Assembly: GCF_035222275.1 (NCBI RefSeq) | Contig: NW_026946359.1 | Coordinates: 2,728,001 to 2,792,000, forward strand | DNA from: Podospora bellae-mahoneyi | Lineage: Eukaryota; Ascomycota; Sordariomycetes; Sordariales; Podosporaceae | Direction: 5' to 3' | DNA length: 64,000 nt | Shown here: piece after piece, positions 10,601-21,199 of the stretch | Position numbering within the stretch: position 1 is the stretch's first letter | How the letters are laid out: each line of letters starts with the position of its first letter | Notes under the pieces: generated by a model | Told to the model about the DNA's origin: nothing | The model's input: only the letters and a program-made list of their open reading frames with translations | Databases searched by the model: none | Made by a program: the position numbers and the translations under genes

Positions 10601-12515
10601 GGACCCCCACTGGCTAGAGTGTGTCCTATACGCATACAGGATCTTGACAGCTTTGGGCCTCGCGTACACAGCAGCAGCATTGCATCCCGTTCACTTACAG
10701 CTGCTTCAGGCACGAGGCTACACAATGTCACACTGGGACGCAGCAACTAGCGGCGCTGGCGGCGGTGGCGAAGGGACATACTCGCACCGCCTTGGTTCTC
10801 TGTTGCAGTTGGAAACGTGCCAGGACCTGGTGTATCACCTTTCCCCCGGGACTCTGGGAATTTTGTCTCGAGAGTCATTTATCCTCTGGGCCTCCGAAAG
10901 GGTTGTCTCGGACCCAGCTATGACGCTGGACGCTGGAAAGGCCGGTTTGCCCCAGCCAATCGCTCGGTCGGAACTCGAAAGAAAAAGCAACAAGGAGACT
11001 TGACCGAGGTGCCGTAGCGCCGGGTCAAAGACGAAAATGCTCACCCACGCGCGGTGAGGAGAAACACCCAGACCGGGTCGTCCTTTTGCTTGTGGATTCG
11101 GGGTTGCTGGGGAGCGAGCCTCTGTATGTCACAGTGTGTGGTCGAGCGAGCCGAGGCTGCGAGTATCCGGTGTCAGTCAAAGTATGTCCCTTTCCTCCTG
11201 TTGTCATGCCGTCGACCTCGAATACGATGATATGATAACCGCGAGACTTGGGGCTGAGAAAACGACAGAAGCTGTACGCCCGTAACCACCTGAGGGAGAG
11301 ACGCTCGAAAAGCTAATTCCTTGGCTGTTGGGTATTGTGTTACTCTCACTTCTCACCATGTTGCTGTCAAAACAGCGGAGAGCGTCCGCCACGGTGTGGG
11401 ATGGACAAGCAGCACACGCAGTTGTGGCTGCGAGTACCTACCTGAATGTGCTCGACTAGAGACAGCCCCCCCAGCACACACGCGCGCTTGAGCATTAGGA
11501 GAATTCCGCGCAGAATAATATTTTTCATGCTGTTTCTCGTAGATTCTTTGCTTAAAAATTCCAAGCAGCTGGGCGGTTCTCTAGCGGAGGATATCACGGC
11601 CTTGCCAGTTGGCACAGTTCCTCTACCTACATCCAATGATGAGGATTTCCGTGTGTGTGGGATTTCCGGTCCCAGCAGCGGCAGCAGCGGCAACCGGCAC
11701 ACCACGGCTGAGAAAATGGGAGGAGGTGAGGTAAAGTAAGATAATGTACTGCCTGTCGCTTCCCGCGAGAGGAGCCCCCCCGTTATCTACCGACCTCACT
11801 CAGATCCAACCCCTTGGACGCTGGGTGATGATGGGCGGCGGCCCGTTTTGACCTGGAGCGGAACGGGGAGAGGGGATCGTACAGGTGCCGCACGGAGGGT
11901 TTTATGTACGAAGGGGATTATCTCGATCTCGGATGCTCCCCCTTCCCCAAGATATTGGTGAGTATATGTGTCCAAGCGTGGTCATGATATATTTACATTT
12001 CGGTCTAATATATTCTTTGTGCTCTTTTCTTCTTTCTTCTACTCTATACGGTTGTCTGGGGAATGGCTTCATAGCAATGCCCATATCCGAGATCTTGGGG
12101 TCTCAACACCCCTCACAAGTTTTTTTTTCCACTTTCTTTTCTTTGCGGAAATGTTTCATGTTACGCCATGTTGTAGATTAGAGTAGACCATGGTAGACAT
12201 GAACACGTAAGCCCCGTTTTGTACTGTTTCCTTGTCAATCTTTCTCTATTTCCATCTTGATTATCATTATCGCCCAGAGAAGAGAGAGAGAGAACGTCAT
12301 AAACTTCATCCACACCTTCCCTATGGTGGTGGTCTCTGAAAACGGGATCATCGCCCAGCCGGCATCCTACATAACCACCCCTTTTTTTTTCCCCTTCGCC
12401 TCCTCGCGCATATGCGGGATATGTAATGCGAGGGGCAGCGGGTCGCGCCCGACGCACAGATATGGTACATGCTTAATGCTGCCGGTAAAGGGAGAGAGAC
12501 GGGGAAGAGGAAAAC
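7699..12515. other. 4.8-kb stretch without a recognisable gene
   Basis: The left end is the promoter of the Ser/Pro-rich gene and the right end the 3' region of the NAD(P)H-hydrate dehydratase gene. Between them no frame gives a family I recognise. Two plus-strand starts deserve note. At 9664 a CT-rich, 5'-UTR-like stretch ends in ATGCG followed by GTGAGA, a possible two-codon first exon. At 10095 an ATG opens a short coding-like run that ends at a GTAAGT. Neither could be joined to a convincing downstream exon. The region may hold long promoters, a noncoding RNA or a fast-evolving gene. Confidence 0.4.
8562..8588. repeat. Poly(T) tract of 27 bases
   Basis: Uninterrupted run of T on the plus strand. 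No adjacent reverse transcriptase, target-site duplication or SINE-like body was seen, so it is recorded only as a homopolymer. Confidence 0.9.
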
Positions 12516-13995
12516 TCAGAGTTTGGAAACATCCTCATCCACCTCCCCAAAAATGTTCAGAAAGGCGGTATGCACCTCATCAGTGAGGTCACTGGCCTGA
12601 AGGCTGCGGCCTCTTTTGGCAAAGGCAAGGCGAGAGCATTCCTACATGGCTTTTCGTCAGCGCTTGTTCATCTAGAAGCAGGATATCTTTCATATCCTCA
12701 AAAAGAAAAAAGAAAAAAGCACTCACCCTCGTAATCGCACTCCCCCCAAAAACCGCCAACCCCGCCGTCTCCTCCTCCTTCATCTTGTGCTTAACATCCC
12801 ACAACCCCTCATGATAAGCCTTCCTCCACCCCAAAAAAGTAGCAATACTCCCCGTGAGCGTATCCCCCTGCCCACCACTCCTCTTCTTCCCGCCCTCCAA
12901 ATCAACACTATACGTTACTGTCCCGTTGCTGAGGTAATCTTTTCCCCCCTTTTGTAAAACCATCACCCCTCCCAACTCCCTAGCCAACCGTTCCACTCTA
13001 TCTGTCTCCTTGCCCTCCTTTGCCACCTCCTTCTCTATATTCAGTGCCTTGGCCAGTCTCTCAAACTCAACTACGTTGGGGGTGAGGACAGCCTCTTGGT
13101 AACCCCTTACAAGGTCGGGGTCGTTGCAGATGAGGAGAAGGGCGTCAGCGTCGAGGACCATGGGCATGTTTTGTTTCTTTGCCGCTTGGATGACCAAAGC
13201 AACGGTTTTTTGCATGAGGGGGTCACGGCCTAAGCCGGGGCCGATGACGAGGACATGGAGGCGGGAGAGGAGGGGGATGATTCTCGAGGCGATTTCGGAG
13301 GGGTCGGTGTCGTGTTTGCAGGCGGTGGAGGGGTCGCTGTCCTCGCCGGCGGGTTTGGCGGGGGAGGAAGGGAGGGAGCGCATCAGGGGGTGGACCATTA
13401 AGTTGGGGGAGTAGGTTTTGATTACGGTTGCTGCGGTGGGAGTGCAGATTACATGGGACTGTAAGGGTCATGGTGCTTAGTAAAGTGTATATGGAGGTGT
13501 GAAGGTATATCTTCATGGTGGTCAGTCCCCAAAAGCAGGGCGAGGTAGGGTGAAGATCTCAAGGTGATGTTCAAAGGGAGTAGTTAAAGATAGAAGAGGA
13601 AGAAACACATACCAAATCACACCCCAACCTAGCACTCGCCATAGCAGAAAAGTACGGCGCCCCCGTGTAATCCTCACTCCCGCCGATGACGGCTACTCTT
13701 CCCATCTGCCCTGTATTCTCATTCATCAGCATGTCTTCTTTAACTCTCCCTACTCTCCTCACCCCCAATATCTCACCCTCCCTACCTCAATCCCCACGAG
13801 GAGGTAAAACAGACAGATAACGGTAAACGTGGTCATAATAAACCAAATCGAATGTAGGGAGAGAAAACAACAGTCTCACTCACCCTTATGAAACCTCTCC
13901 AACATAGGCGGAATCAACTGCCTCACCCTCCCCAAAATCTCCTTCGTAGCAGAAGACATACTGGCTTCGCTATTCGGGGTTCCACTGCTGCTCAT
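12516..13995 (-). CDS. ATP-dependent (S)-NAD(P)H-hydrate dehydratase
   Basis: Metabolite-repair enzyme of the YjeF-C/ribokinase-like fold that uses ATP to dehydrate damaged NADHX/NADPHX. Four exons: 13884-13995, 13613-13710, 12727-13458 and 12516-12641, giving 355 residues. Exon 2 opens the kinase fold with [20 protein letters not shown]; exon 3 has [35 protein letters not shown] and the ATP/substrate motif [14 protein letters not shown]; exon 4 carries the conserved C-terminal helix ([10 protein letters not shown], then [12 protein letters not shown]). Exon 3 joins exon 4 at GAITR-like ITR/ECSRLAF, as in fungal homologues. No clear targeting peptide is seen in exon 1, which is Ser-rich. Family assignment is firm. 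A protein fused to the epimerase domain is excluded because no such domain is present. Confidence 0.92.
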
Positions 13996-15053
13996 CTCTA
14001 CACCTCCATGTTAACCCCTAACCTCAAAAAGCAACAATAGCATAAGATGGATAAGATGGGATGAACCTCTCTCTCTTTGCTTCGAATGAGGGGCAGGAGC
14101 TTGCTTACCTCCTTGCAATTTGGAGCCGTTGTTGAATCAGGAACAAACTGCTCGTGGTTTCAACTCAAAGGTGTCTCAGTCGATAAATCAATTAATTCAA
14201 TGCGGCTGCAATGAGTGAAAGATCGTATTGGTGATTGTCAAATTGGTTGCAAGTTCTGGTGTAAATTGACGTTCGTTCGCCAAGGACCCATCATGATGTC
14301 ACCAAAGTACCCAGTGGAGGGGGTTCGGGCGGTTGCTCCTAGCTCCCCGTGCCCCACATCCATATCATCATCAAAGCACAAAACCACTAAGTCATGGAAG
14401 ACTGTCGTCCTGAAAAGGCGATGAAGGCAAATCACGATGTTTTGAGAGATAGTTGATAGGCGTTTAAACATCGCTGGGATGCCTTCAAGAATGCTAAATA
14501 GGCCTTATAGTGTTATCATGAGGCCTTCAAACATAATCAGCAGGCCTTGAAATATTTATTAATACGCATTGAAACATAGTAATTTTTTTTGTTCTTTTTT
14601 TTTTTTGTTGGGATGCCTTGAACGATAGTCAAGAGGCCTTAAAAATGAATGAGAAGGCCTCAAATATGTATCAGTAAGCCTTGAAACGTAATCAAATGGC
14701 CTTACGACATAGCCAAGAGATGATTCTGTTACTTTTCAAGGCCTTGAAAGGACGTAGCATTCTCCAATGTCATATTCACAACATATCAGGCAAACAGCCT
14801 AGGGGACAGTTTGTGTATCATATTCAATGACAAAAGGAATCGAGTGCTTGATTGAGTCTTAACGCTCTATTTTACAATGGTTTTCACCGGAGAAAATCTC
14901 CCCTCCCGACGGGTCCTTTTCTCAGTCAAGCACCCTTTTGAGACGGAACACCTGCTCTAGAAACACATGGACTCGGCGGTATAGACACCCCTCCCCTTTC
15001 CCTCACTGATGGCCCCAGGAACTCCGCGACGTAACGTTTTATATTATGTGCAT
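13996..15053. other. Intergenic region carrying a 21-bp minisatellite
   Basis: Promoter side of the dehydratase gene on the left and 3' UTR of atp1 on the right. Its centre is filled by the degenerate 21-bp repeat described separately. No gene was recognised. Confidence 0.6.
14417..14760. repeat. Degenerate 21-bp tandem repeat, consensus near GGCCTTGAAACATAATCAGNA
   Basis: Units begin at 14417, 14438, 14459, 14480, 14501, 14522, 14543 and 14564, then, after a 29-base T-rich insertion, at 14614, 14635, 14656, 14677, 14698, 14719 and 14740. The 21-base spacing is exact on both sides of the insertion, although the unit sequences have drifted widely. The best-kept core is GGCCTTGAAA. In one frame many units read Ala-Leu-Lys-x-Asn/Ser-Gln-x, so the period equals seven codons, but the frame is interrupted by stops in several units. 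Confidence 0.85.
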
Positions 15054-17353
15054 TTAACCGAGGAAGCCCTTGGTGAAGGTGGAGATGACATCCTTCAGTC
15101 TAGCCTCAAGGTCCTTGCTGATGGCACCCTCCTTCTCGATGGTGGCAAGGAGGTCAGCCTCGTTGGTCTTGAGGTGAGAGAGGAAGTCAGCCTCCCACTG
15201 GAGGATCTTGGCAACGGGGACTTGGTCGAGGAAACCGTTGACACCGGCGAAGATAAGGGGAACCATCTCGTTGACGGCCATGGGGGAGTACTGCTTCTGC
15301 TTGAGGAGCTCGGTCAACTGTAGGATAGTGTTAGTCAGCTGTATTCTATTCTCAAAAATTGAGTAAACCTACGCGTTCACCACGGTTGAGGGTCTGCTTG
15401 GTGGCGGCATCAAGATCGGAACCGAACTGGGCGAAGGCAGCGACCTCACGGTACTGGGCCAAGAAGAGCTTGAGCGAACCAGCGACTTGCTTCATGGCCT
15501 TGAGTTGGGCAGCGGAACCGACACGAGAGACGGAAAGACCGACGTTGATGGCGGGACGGATACCCTTGTAGAAAAGCTCAGCCTCCAAGAAGATCTGACC
15601 GTCAGTGATGGAAATGACGTTGGTAGGAATGTAGGCAGACACATCACCACCCTGGGTCTCAATGACGGGAAGGGCAGTCATGGAACCACCACCGTGCTTG
15701 TCGTTCATCTTGGCAGCACGCTCGAGGAGACGAGAGTGGAGGTAGAAAACGTCACCGGGGTAGGCCTCACGTCCGGGGGGACGACGGAGAAGAAGGGACA
15801 TCTGACGGTAAGCAACGGCCTGCTTGGACAGATCGTCGAAGATGACGAGAGAGTGCTTGCCGTTGTCACGGAACCACTCGCCGATGGAAGCGCCGGTGAA
15901 GGGTGCCAAATATTGAAGCGGCTGGATTTTTCTGTTAGTAAAGAAGCCTCAAGAGCGAGAGAGGACGTGGGAGAAAGGGGGGAAAGGGGTTGACGGTTGG
16001 CTGTTGTTGATGGGGGTTAGGGTTGGGTTTTTGGGGGAGACATACAGCAGCCTCGGAGGCGGTGGCGGCGACGACGATGGAGTACTTCATGGCGTCGTTC
16101 TCCTCGAGGGTCTTGACGAGCTGGGCGACAGTGGAGCGCTTCTGGCCGACGGCGACGTAGATGCAGTAAAGCTTCTTGGTCTCGTCGTTGCCGCTGTTCC
16201 ACCGCTTCTGGTTGAGCATGGCATCGAGAGCGACGGCAGTCTTGCCGGTCTGACGATCACCAATGATCAACTCACGCTGACCACGACCAATGGGGACCAT
16301 GGCGTCGATGGACTTGAGACCAGTCTGCACGGGCTGGTTGACGGACTTGCGGGGAAGAATGCCGGGGGCCTTGAGCTGGGCACGACGCTTCTCCTTGGTG
16401 TTGATGGGGCCCTTGCCATCGATGGGGTTGCCGAGAGCATCGACGACACGGCCGAGAAGCTCGGGGCCGACGGGAACGTCGACAATTTCGCCGGTACGCT
16501 TGACGGTCTCGCCCTCCTTGACAAGACGATCAGAACCGAAAAGCACGACACCGACCTGGCCGGCCTCCAAGTTCATGCACATGCCCTTGACGCCAGAGGC
16601 GAACCTAGCAGGGGTGTTAGTTCGTTATCCGGGATATCAAAAAGCACGGATCAAGGTTTTTCTCAACGTACTCGACAAGCTCCTCAGCCTGGACATTGGC
16701 CATGCCGTGCACACGGGCGATACCATCACTATTCAGGGACTCGGGTCAGTGTCTATGTTCGCTATTACGGTTTGAGCGGTGAACGCGGGGGGTCCAAGAT
16801 GAGGCCGTAGCAACACAAGCTTCGCTGTTTGCTCCCGTCCTCGTCCTAGCCATGCCACCGCCAAGCCCCTCATGTATTTCTGGGAAAAAACGTACCCGAC
16901 GGAGAGGACACGACCGGTCTCGGCGAGGTTGGACTCCTCCTGGACACCGCGGATTCTCTGCTCGAGGATGGAAGAGACCTCAGTCGGGGAGGCCTTGGCC
17001 TCGGCGAAGGTGCGGGCCTGGATGGCAGCGGGTGCGGCATTTCGCTGTGGACGGACCAGTTAGCCAACCGAAGACCGAGAGGGGCGCAAAAACAGTGAGC
17101 ATAATTGTGTGAGGTGCCCATTGCCCATCGCGCACCGGTCCCAATGCCCCGGCGGCATAACAAAAAAGCTTCATGAAGCTCGCCGACAGCCGGCCGGGGA
17201 CATTGAGATTGATTCGGGGCGTCGAGGGATGGAATTGGGATCGGGTCGGCCGGGCGGAGAGAGGTGATGTGTGCTACTAACCACAGCGAGTCTGCTGGTG
17301 GCAGAGAGAGCGCCCACGGCGCGCGTGCTCTGTCTGAGGGCGTTCCGGAACAT
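15054..17353 (-). CDS. atp1: Mitochondrial F1-ATP synthase subunit alpha
   Basis: Non-catalytic nucleotide-binding subunit of the F1 head in the mitochondrial matrix. Six exons: 17282-17353, 16896-17044, 16672-16728, 16046-16604, 15373-15921 and 15054-15317, giving 549 residues. Residues 1 to about 35 form a basic, Ser/Arg-rich presequence split by the first intron. The Walker A motif GDRQTGKT is at residues 208-215. The alpha/beta signature [10 protein letters not shown] is at 402-411, followed by the arginine-finger Arg412. The C-terminal helical domain ([20 protein letters not shown]) ends in TKGFLG. All five introns keep frame. A CCAAT box sits about 190 bases upstream of the start, as expected for HAP-regulated respiratory genes. 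Family certain; the small exon 3 is inferred but gives the conserved [18 protein letters not shown]. Confidence 0.96.
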
Positions 17354-18115
17354 CCTGACGAGGTATATGGGGCCTCTTCAAAATAGGGAAAACAATTGCA
17401 AGCGGGTTGCAATTGCGTGGAGGGGAGATTTAGACGGAGAGGTTGATGGAAGATTGGAGAGCCGGCGTGAGGAAAATTGTCGAGAAGGGCTGGTTGGCCT
17501 TGGTTCCCAGCACAGAGTGGGTCAGAAGCTCCGGGGCAACCAATCAACAGACGGAGAGAATTTTGCTCAATCAAGGCTCCCGAGTTCCCCACCTGGCATC
17601 TTCAACAACCTGAGCTGGATCGAGCTGCCCGACACAGCTCTCGCAACTACAAAAGACATGGTGGTGTAGACGAACGAAACCATGGGGTCCTTCCCTGTCA
17701 ATTCATGGCATTTTCTTCTCGTCGAGGCCAACCTGCTGTCACGCCCAAACCTCGGGGGTTCTTCCCCCCATATATCCCTCTCCTCTTTCCAACGGTTGTT
17801 CAGCACCTGGTTTCCCGGGTAATCCCGGAGAATTGCAAGAAGAAGCTCTGACCAATTCCGATCCAAGCTGCCATCGACATCACACATACACACACACGGG
17901 TGTCTTCAGCCAACCACATCGACTTGGCATCACCAAAAGCTCTTGATTTCGTATTGACAGGTTTACAGAAATTCTCAATCTATCAACAAAACGCACCGTT
18001 ACCCTAGGAAAAAATGCTCCAGGCATTCTAGTCTTTCTTCAATATCTTCCGGCTTCAACCCCTCATGAGCCCTTCATGTCGCAATACTCGGTCTTGGCGT
18101 CCTGTCCTCAACCAG
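17354..18115. promoter_or_regulatory. atp1 promoter region with CCAAT box
   Basis: 762 bases upstream of atp1, shared with the 3' UTR of the next minus-strand gene. A CCAATCA motif lies at 17540-17546, 187 bases before the atp1 ATG. The element AAATAGGGAAAACAATTGCA at 17381-17400 lies 28 bases before the ATG and recurs inverted at 20545. A CACACA microsatellite lies near 17879-17898. Confidence 0.55.
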
Positions 18116-19613
18116 TCACTTAATGCTAAGCTGCTCAAAGTCACGGGAAAACATGTCAAACTCCCACTCGATAATGCCATCGTCTTGATACGTTGGCATC
18201 AATGTCCCCGATATTTCCCGGACAGCCAGGTCGATATCCAGCGGCTCGCCGAACACACTGACGAGAAATGTTAGCATCGGCACTCAGTTATATCACAGGG
18301 TCGGAAACCTTACACCAATCGTCGGATAAAAGGGGCCGCCGACAGATCAGCTACCCTTTGCATGCAGTCTGCTACATTCCCAAAGGGTTCGCAATCCACG
18401 TCCGAGGAGGCCTTCATGTCCCGAACCCATATCGCAAAAACGGTCAAGACATCTTCCTCTTCCTCTTGGAGTATGAACTTCTTGTCATCCTCCAAGTTCA
18501 GCTTGGGGTGGAAAATCGCCTCAAAAGTTTGTTTGGCCAGTTGCGCAGCTTCCCGGTCTCTGACCCTTGGTTGTTCGGCTGCATCTGGTTCGAGGTGAAA
18601 AGCCCGGTATGCGGCCAAGAACACCGATAGTTGTTCGAGGATCTCATCCTCGGAGAACCACTCAATGGCAAGGGAAAATGAAGGGTTGGCAGAATGTTTG
18701 GTTGATATGGCCTGGCAGGAGCTGTGTGACCCAAGCTGTAGTTCGGCTTGGGTATTTGTTTCTGTTTCTTTTCGTCAGCATCAGCTCTGTTGTTGTTTCC
18801 CACTCATTGTCTCGTTCACTTACCGGTTTCGGCAATCGGAGTGTTGCCTGGGTCGATGGCAACACGAGTAGAGCCAACCAGATCAATGGTGAGCTGCTGG
18901 ATATGCTGGAGTGACTGTCCAGTTGCCGGCTCCTGGTATTGCGCCTCAGAGTACCCCTCGTCTTCGACATCGACACCCATACTGCGCCTTGCCTTCTTAG
19001 GACGGGGAGCGCATGGAGAACCGGGAGCGCGCTTCGACCCTGTAGGGATTGGAGTGTCAGGTGTCAACGGAGGGACCTGGCCAAAAATTAAGGCCTGCAT
19101 CGACAATGTCACAGTTGGCGTGTGAGATGAAGCTGTCGCTCGGGGTGTCTCCAGAGAGTCTTCGCTCGGACGGTGGGTTTTTTCTTGATCGTTGGAATCA
19201 TTGGCATCAGACGCCTGGCTAGGAGTGCTCGGGGCGTCTGTGTTGCTTTCGCTCCCAAGAGTGAGAGAAGGTGGTCTGGATGGCAACAACTGCGAAAACA
19301 AACAACCTATGCCGGTCATCGTCTGGTTGTCTGGTCCTTCCTCCAGCTCCGGAGGCGGCGTTGCAGGGGCAGAAAGCGGAACAGGAGCTGCTGAAAGCCG
19401 GCCAAACAGCCACGAGCCGCGTCTAGCTGGCTCCTCGGGCACATTCATCTCAAGACTGGTATGGCCTTCTGTGCTTGAGGTTGTCTTCGACGTGTTGGTT
19501 GAGGTCCGTTTGGGGCAGACCAGTGGGTCTGGTTTATCTACCTGCCAGTTTGTCAGAACGAAGTGTAGTGCTTGCCAATGACTACTACCAACCATTTGAT
19601 TGCTGCTGGACAT
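18116..19613 (-). CDS. Uncharacterised protein, disordered N-terminus and helical C-terminal domain
   Basis: Three exons give a continuous 454-residue protein: 18824-19613, 18314-18746 and 18116-18257. Residues 1-260 are Ser/Thr/Pro-rich and include a basic nuclear-localisation-like patch (RPKKARR). Exons 2 and 3 give a compact acidic, helical region: WFSEDEILEQLSVFLAAYRA, then a stretch with KLNLEDDKKFILQEEEEDVL and FAIWVRDMKASS, then FGEPLDIDLAVREISGTLMP and a closing EWEFDMF. The exon 2/3 junction uses a good GTAAGG donor. The exon 1/2 junction needs an AAG acceptor at 18747, the least certain point. I recognise no family. The acidic helix-rich C-terminus with a nuclear-type basic patch suggests a nuclear protein; that is inference only. 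Coding status is well supported. Confidence 0.72.
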
Positions 19614-21199
19614 TGCGCTGGCTGTCCTTGGCACTTGATGGCGCGGTGGGCAATGTCAGCGATGACTTCGGGGCGGGCCCCAGTGATATGATCAGAGCAC
19701 TGATGAAAAGGGGACCACGGCTGAAATGTTTTCTTTGGAGTTGCTTGACTAAGAGAAAGACAAACTTGTTTTGAATTGCGAATATTCAAGATCTATCTTT
19801 CACCTTTTGTGGTGAGTCTTTGTGGGCCCTCTTATATCAAAGTCCTCCGGCGGTTCCCTCCCAGACCAGAAGCCCAGAAGTCCAAATGTGTGGGGTGCAT
19901 CACAGCCAACCTCGCCGGCCTACCCACACTTGACACAAAGATTATTTTTCTTCTTTAGACTCCAAGATGGTGTCCAGCAACCCAGTACGGATAACGGGCG
20001 GTAATTGGGACCGCCAGAGCACATGGCCTGGAACAAGGCATATGCAGCCTCTTCAGCCTCCATTTCTATTTTGCTATGGTCTTCTGCATCCCGCAATCTT
20101 GGCTTTACACCACCTCAGATCAATCTGCAGAATGAGTTTTATTGCAACTCTCAATATTTCTTCAGCCCTGGCACGCTGCATCGTGGGATCTGCCGCGAGG
20201 CTGTAGGTCGCGTCAATTGGTCGCCTGTGGCGGCTGGCGCTTACCGCACAACTCCTGATTGGGGCAGTGGTCCCAACAGGCTGGACACGAACGAAGCTTC
20301 GCCGCAAAAGCAAGCCATGTTTGTTTGAGGACGTCGAGTCCCACTTGCTGAAGGGATTGGACTGGTCGGTCAAAGATGGTGGGAGCCTTCCCCGGATGGT
20401 TGGACTGTCGGGATAGGGGGGGCATATCTGCTGGCCCGGCCCAAGGCTTTGGTCGCTATGGGAAGTTGATATCCAATGGATTGAGAAGAATCAGGGGTGT
20501 GAAGTCAGCATAGGAGAATGCCCTCGATGCAAGTGAAACCTGCCTGCAATTGTTTTCCCTATTTGTGTGCCATTGGCAAAAGCCCTAGAATGATCTATTG
20601 CGTGGTCGGCTGTGCTGCGGCCATGAGAGGCTCTGACATGCGAGTCAACTCGGGAAAAGCGGAATGGGGTTCGACCCGGAATGAAGTCTCCTGTTCGGCT
20701 TCGCGGGAGGCTCCCTCCCGGCATTGGGGATGGACGGATTGTGGGTGGCCGGTGGATGGGGTCAGGTCGTTCATGTGGGGGGAGGATGAACGTAACGGTG
20801 ACTTGGCCGGTACGGAATGTCTCTTGGGGGCTGCTGATCAGCATGATGCTCGATAGTAGTGCCAGGTGATGTTTGCCGGATGTTCAGGTTTCAAGGCAGG
20901 CGAAATGTTAGTCGATGGTATCTGACCTAGTGTGGTCCTATGCGAGTATTGGCAACTGGCCTGGTGATCTGAAGCATGATAATATTAGCCCCCCAATCAC
21001 ACCTCAAGTGCACAGATGGACGTGCAGTTCCTTGAAGATCCGTTCCCATAACAGCAACAGTCTAGTTCTGTGGAGGTACTATCAAAGCATGATGATGAAT
21101 TTTGTATAAAATCAAACTGCCCAACTCCTACGTCCTCTAGCTGAAACATCCCCAGTCTAATAATACTACCAAGAATAGAAAACTTTATAATACAGTAAA
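19614..21199. other. 1.6-kb intergenic region
   Basis: Promoter of the 454-residue protein gene on the left and 3' region of the next minus-strand gene on the right. No convincing reading frame. It contains the inverted second copy (20545-20564) of a 20-base sequence that also sits just upstream of the atp1 start. The right end (20980-21190) is comparatively AT-rich. Confidence 0.45.

Noticed and set aside
10644-11003. 119-codon plus-strand frame
   Set aside because: No motif, no splice context and no 5' leader; consistent with chance.
15054-17353. Plus-strand frames over atp1, up to 268 codons
   Set aside because: Antisense shadows of the conserved ATP synthase exons.
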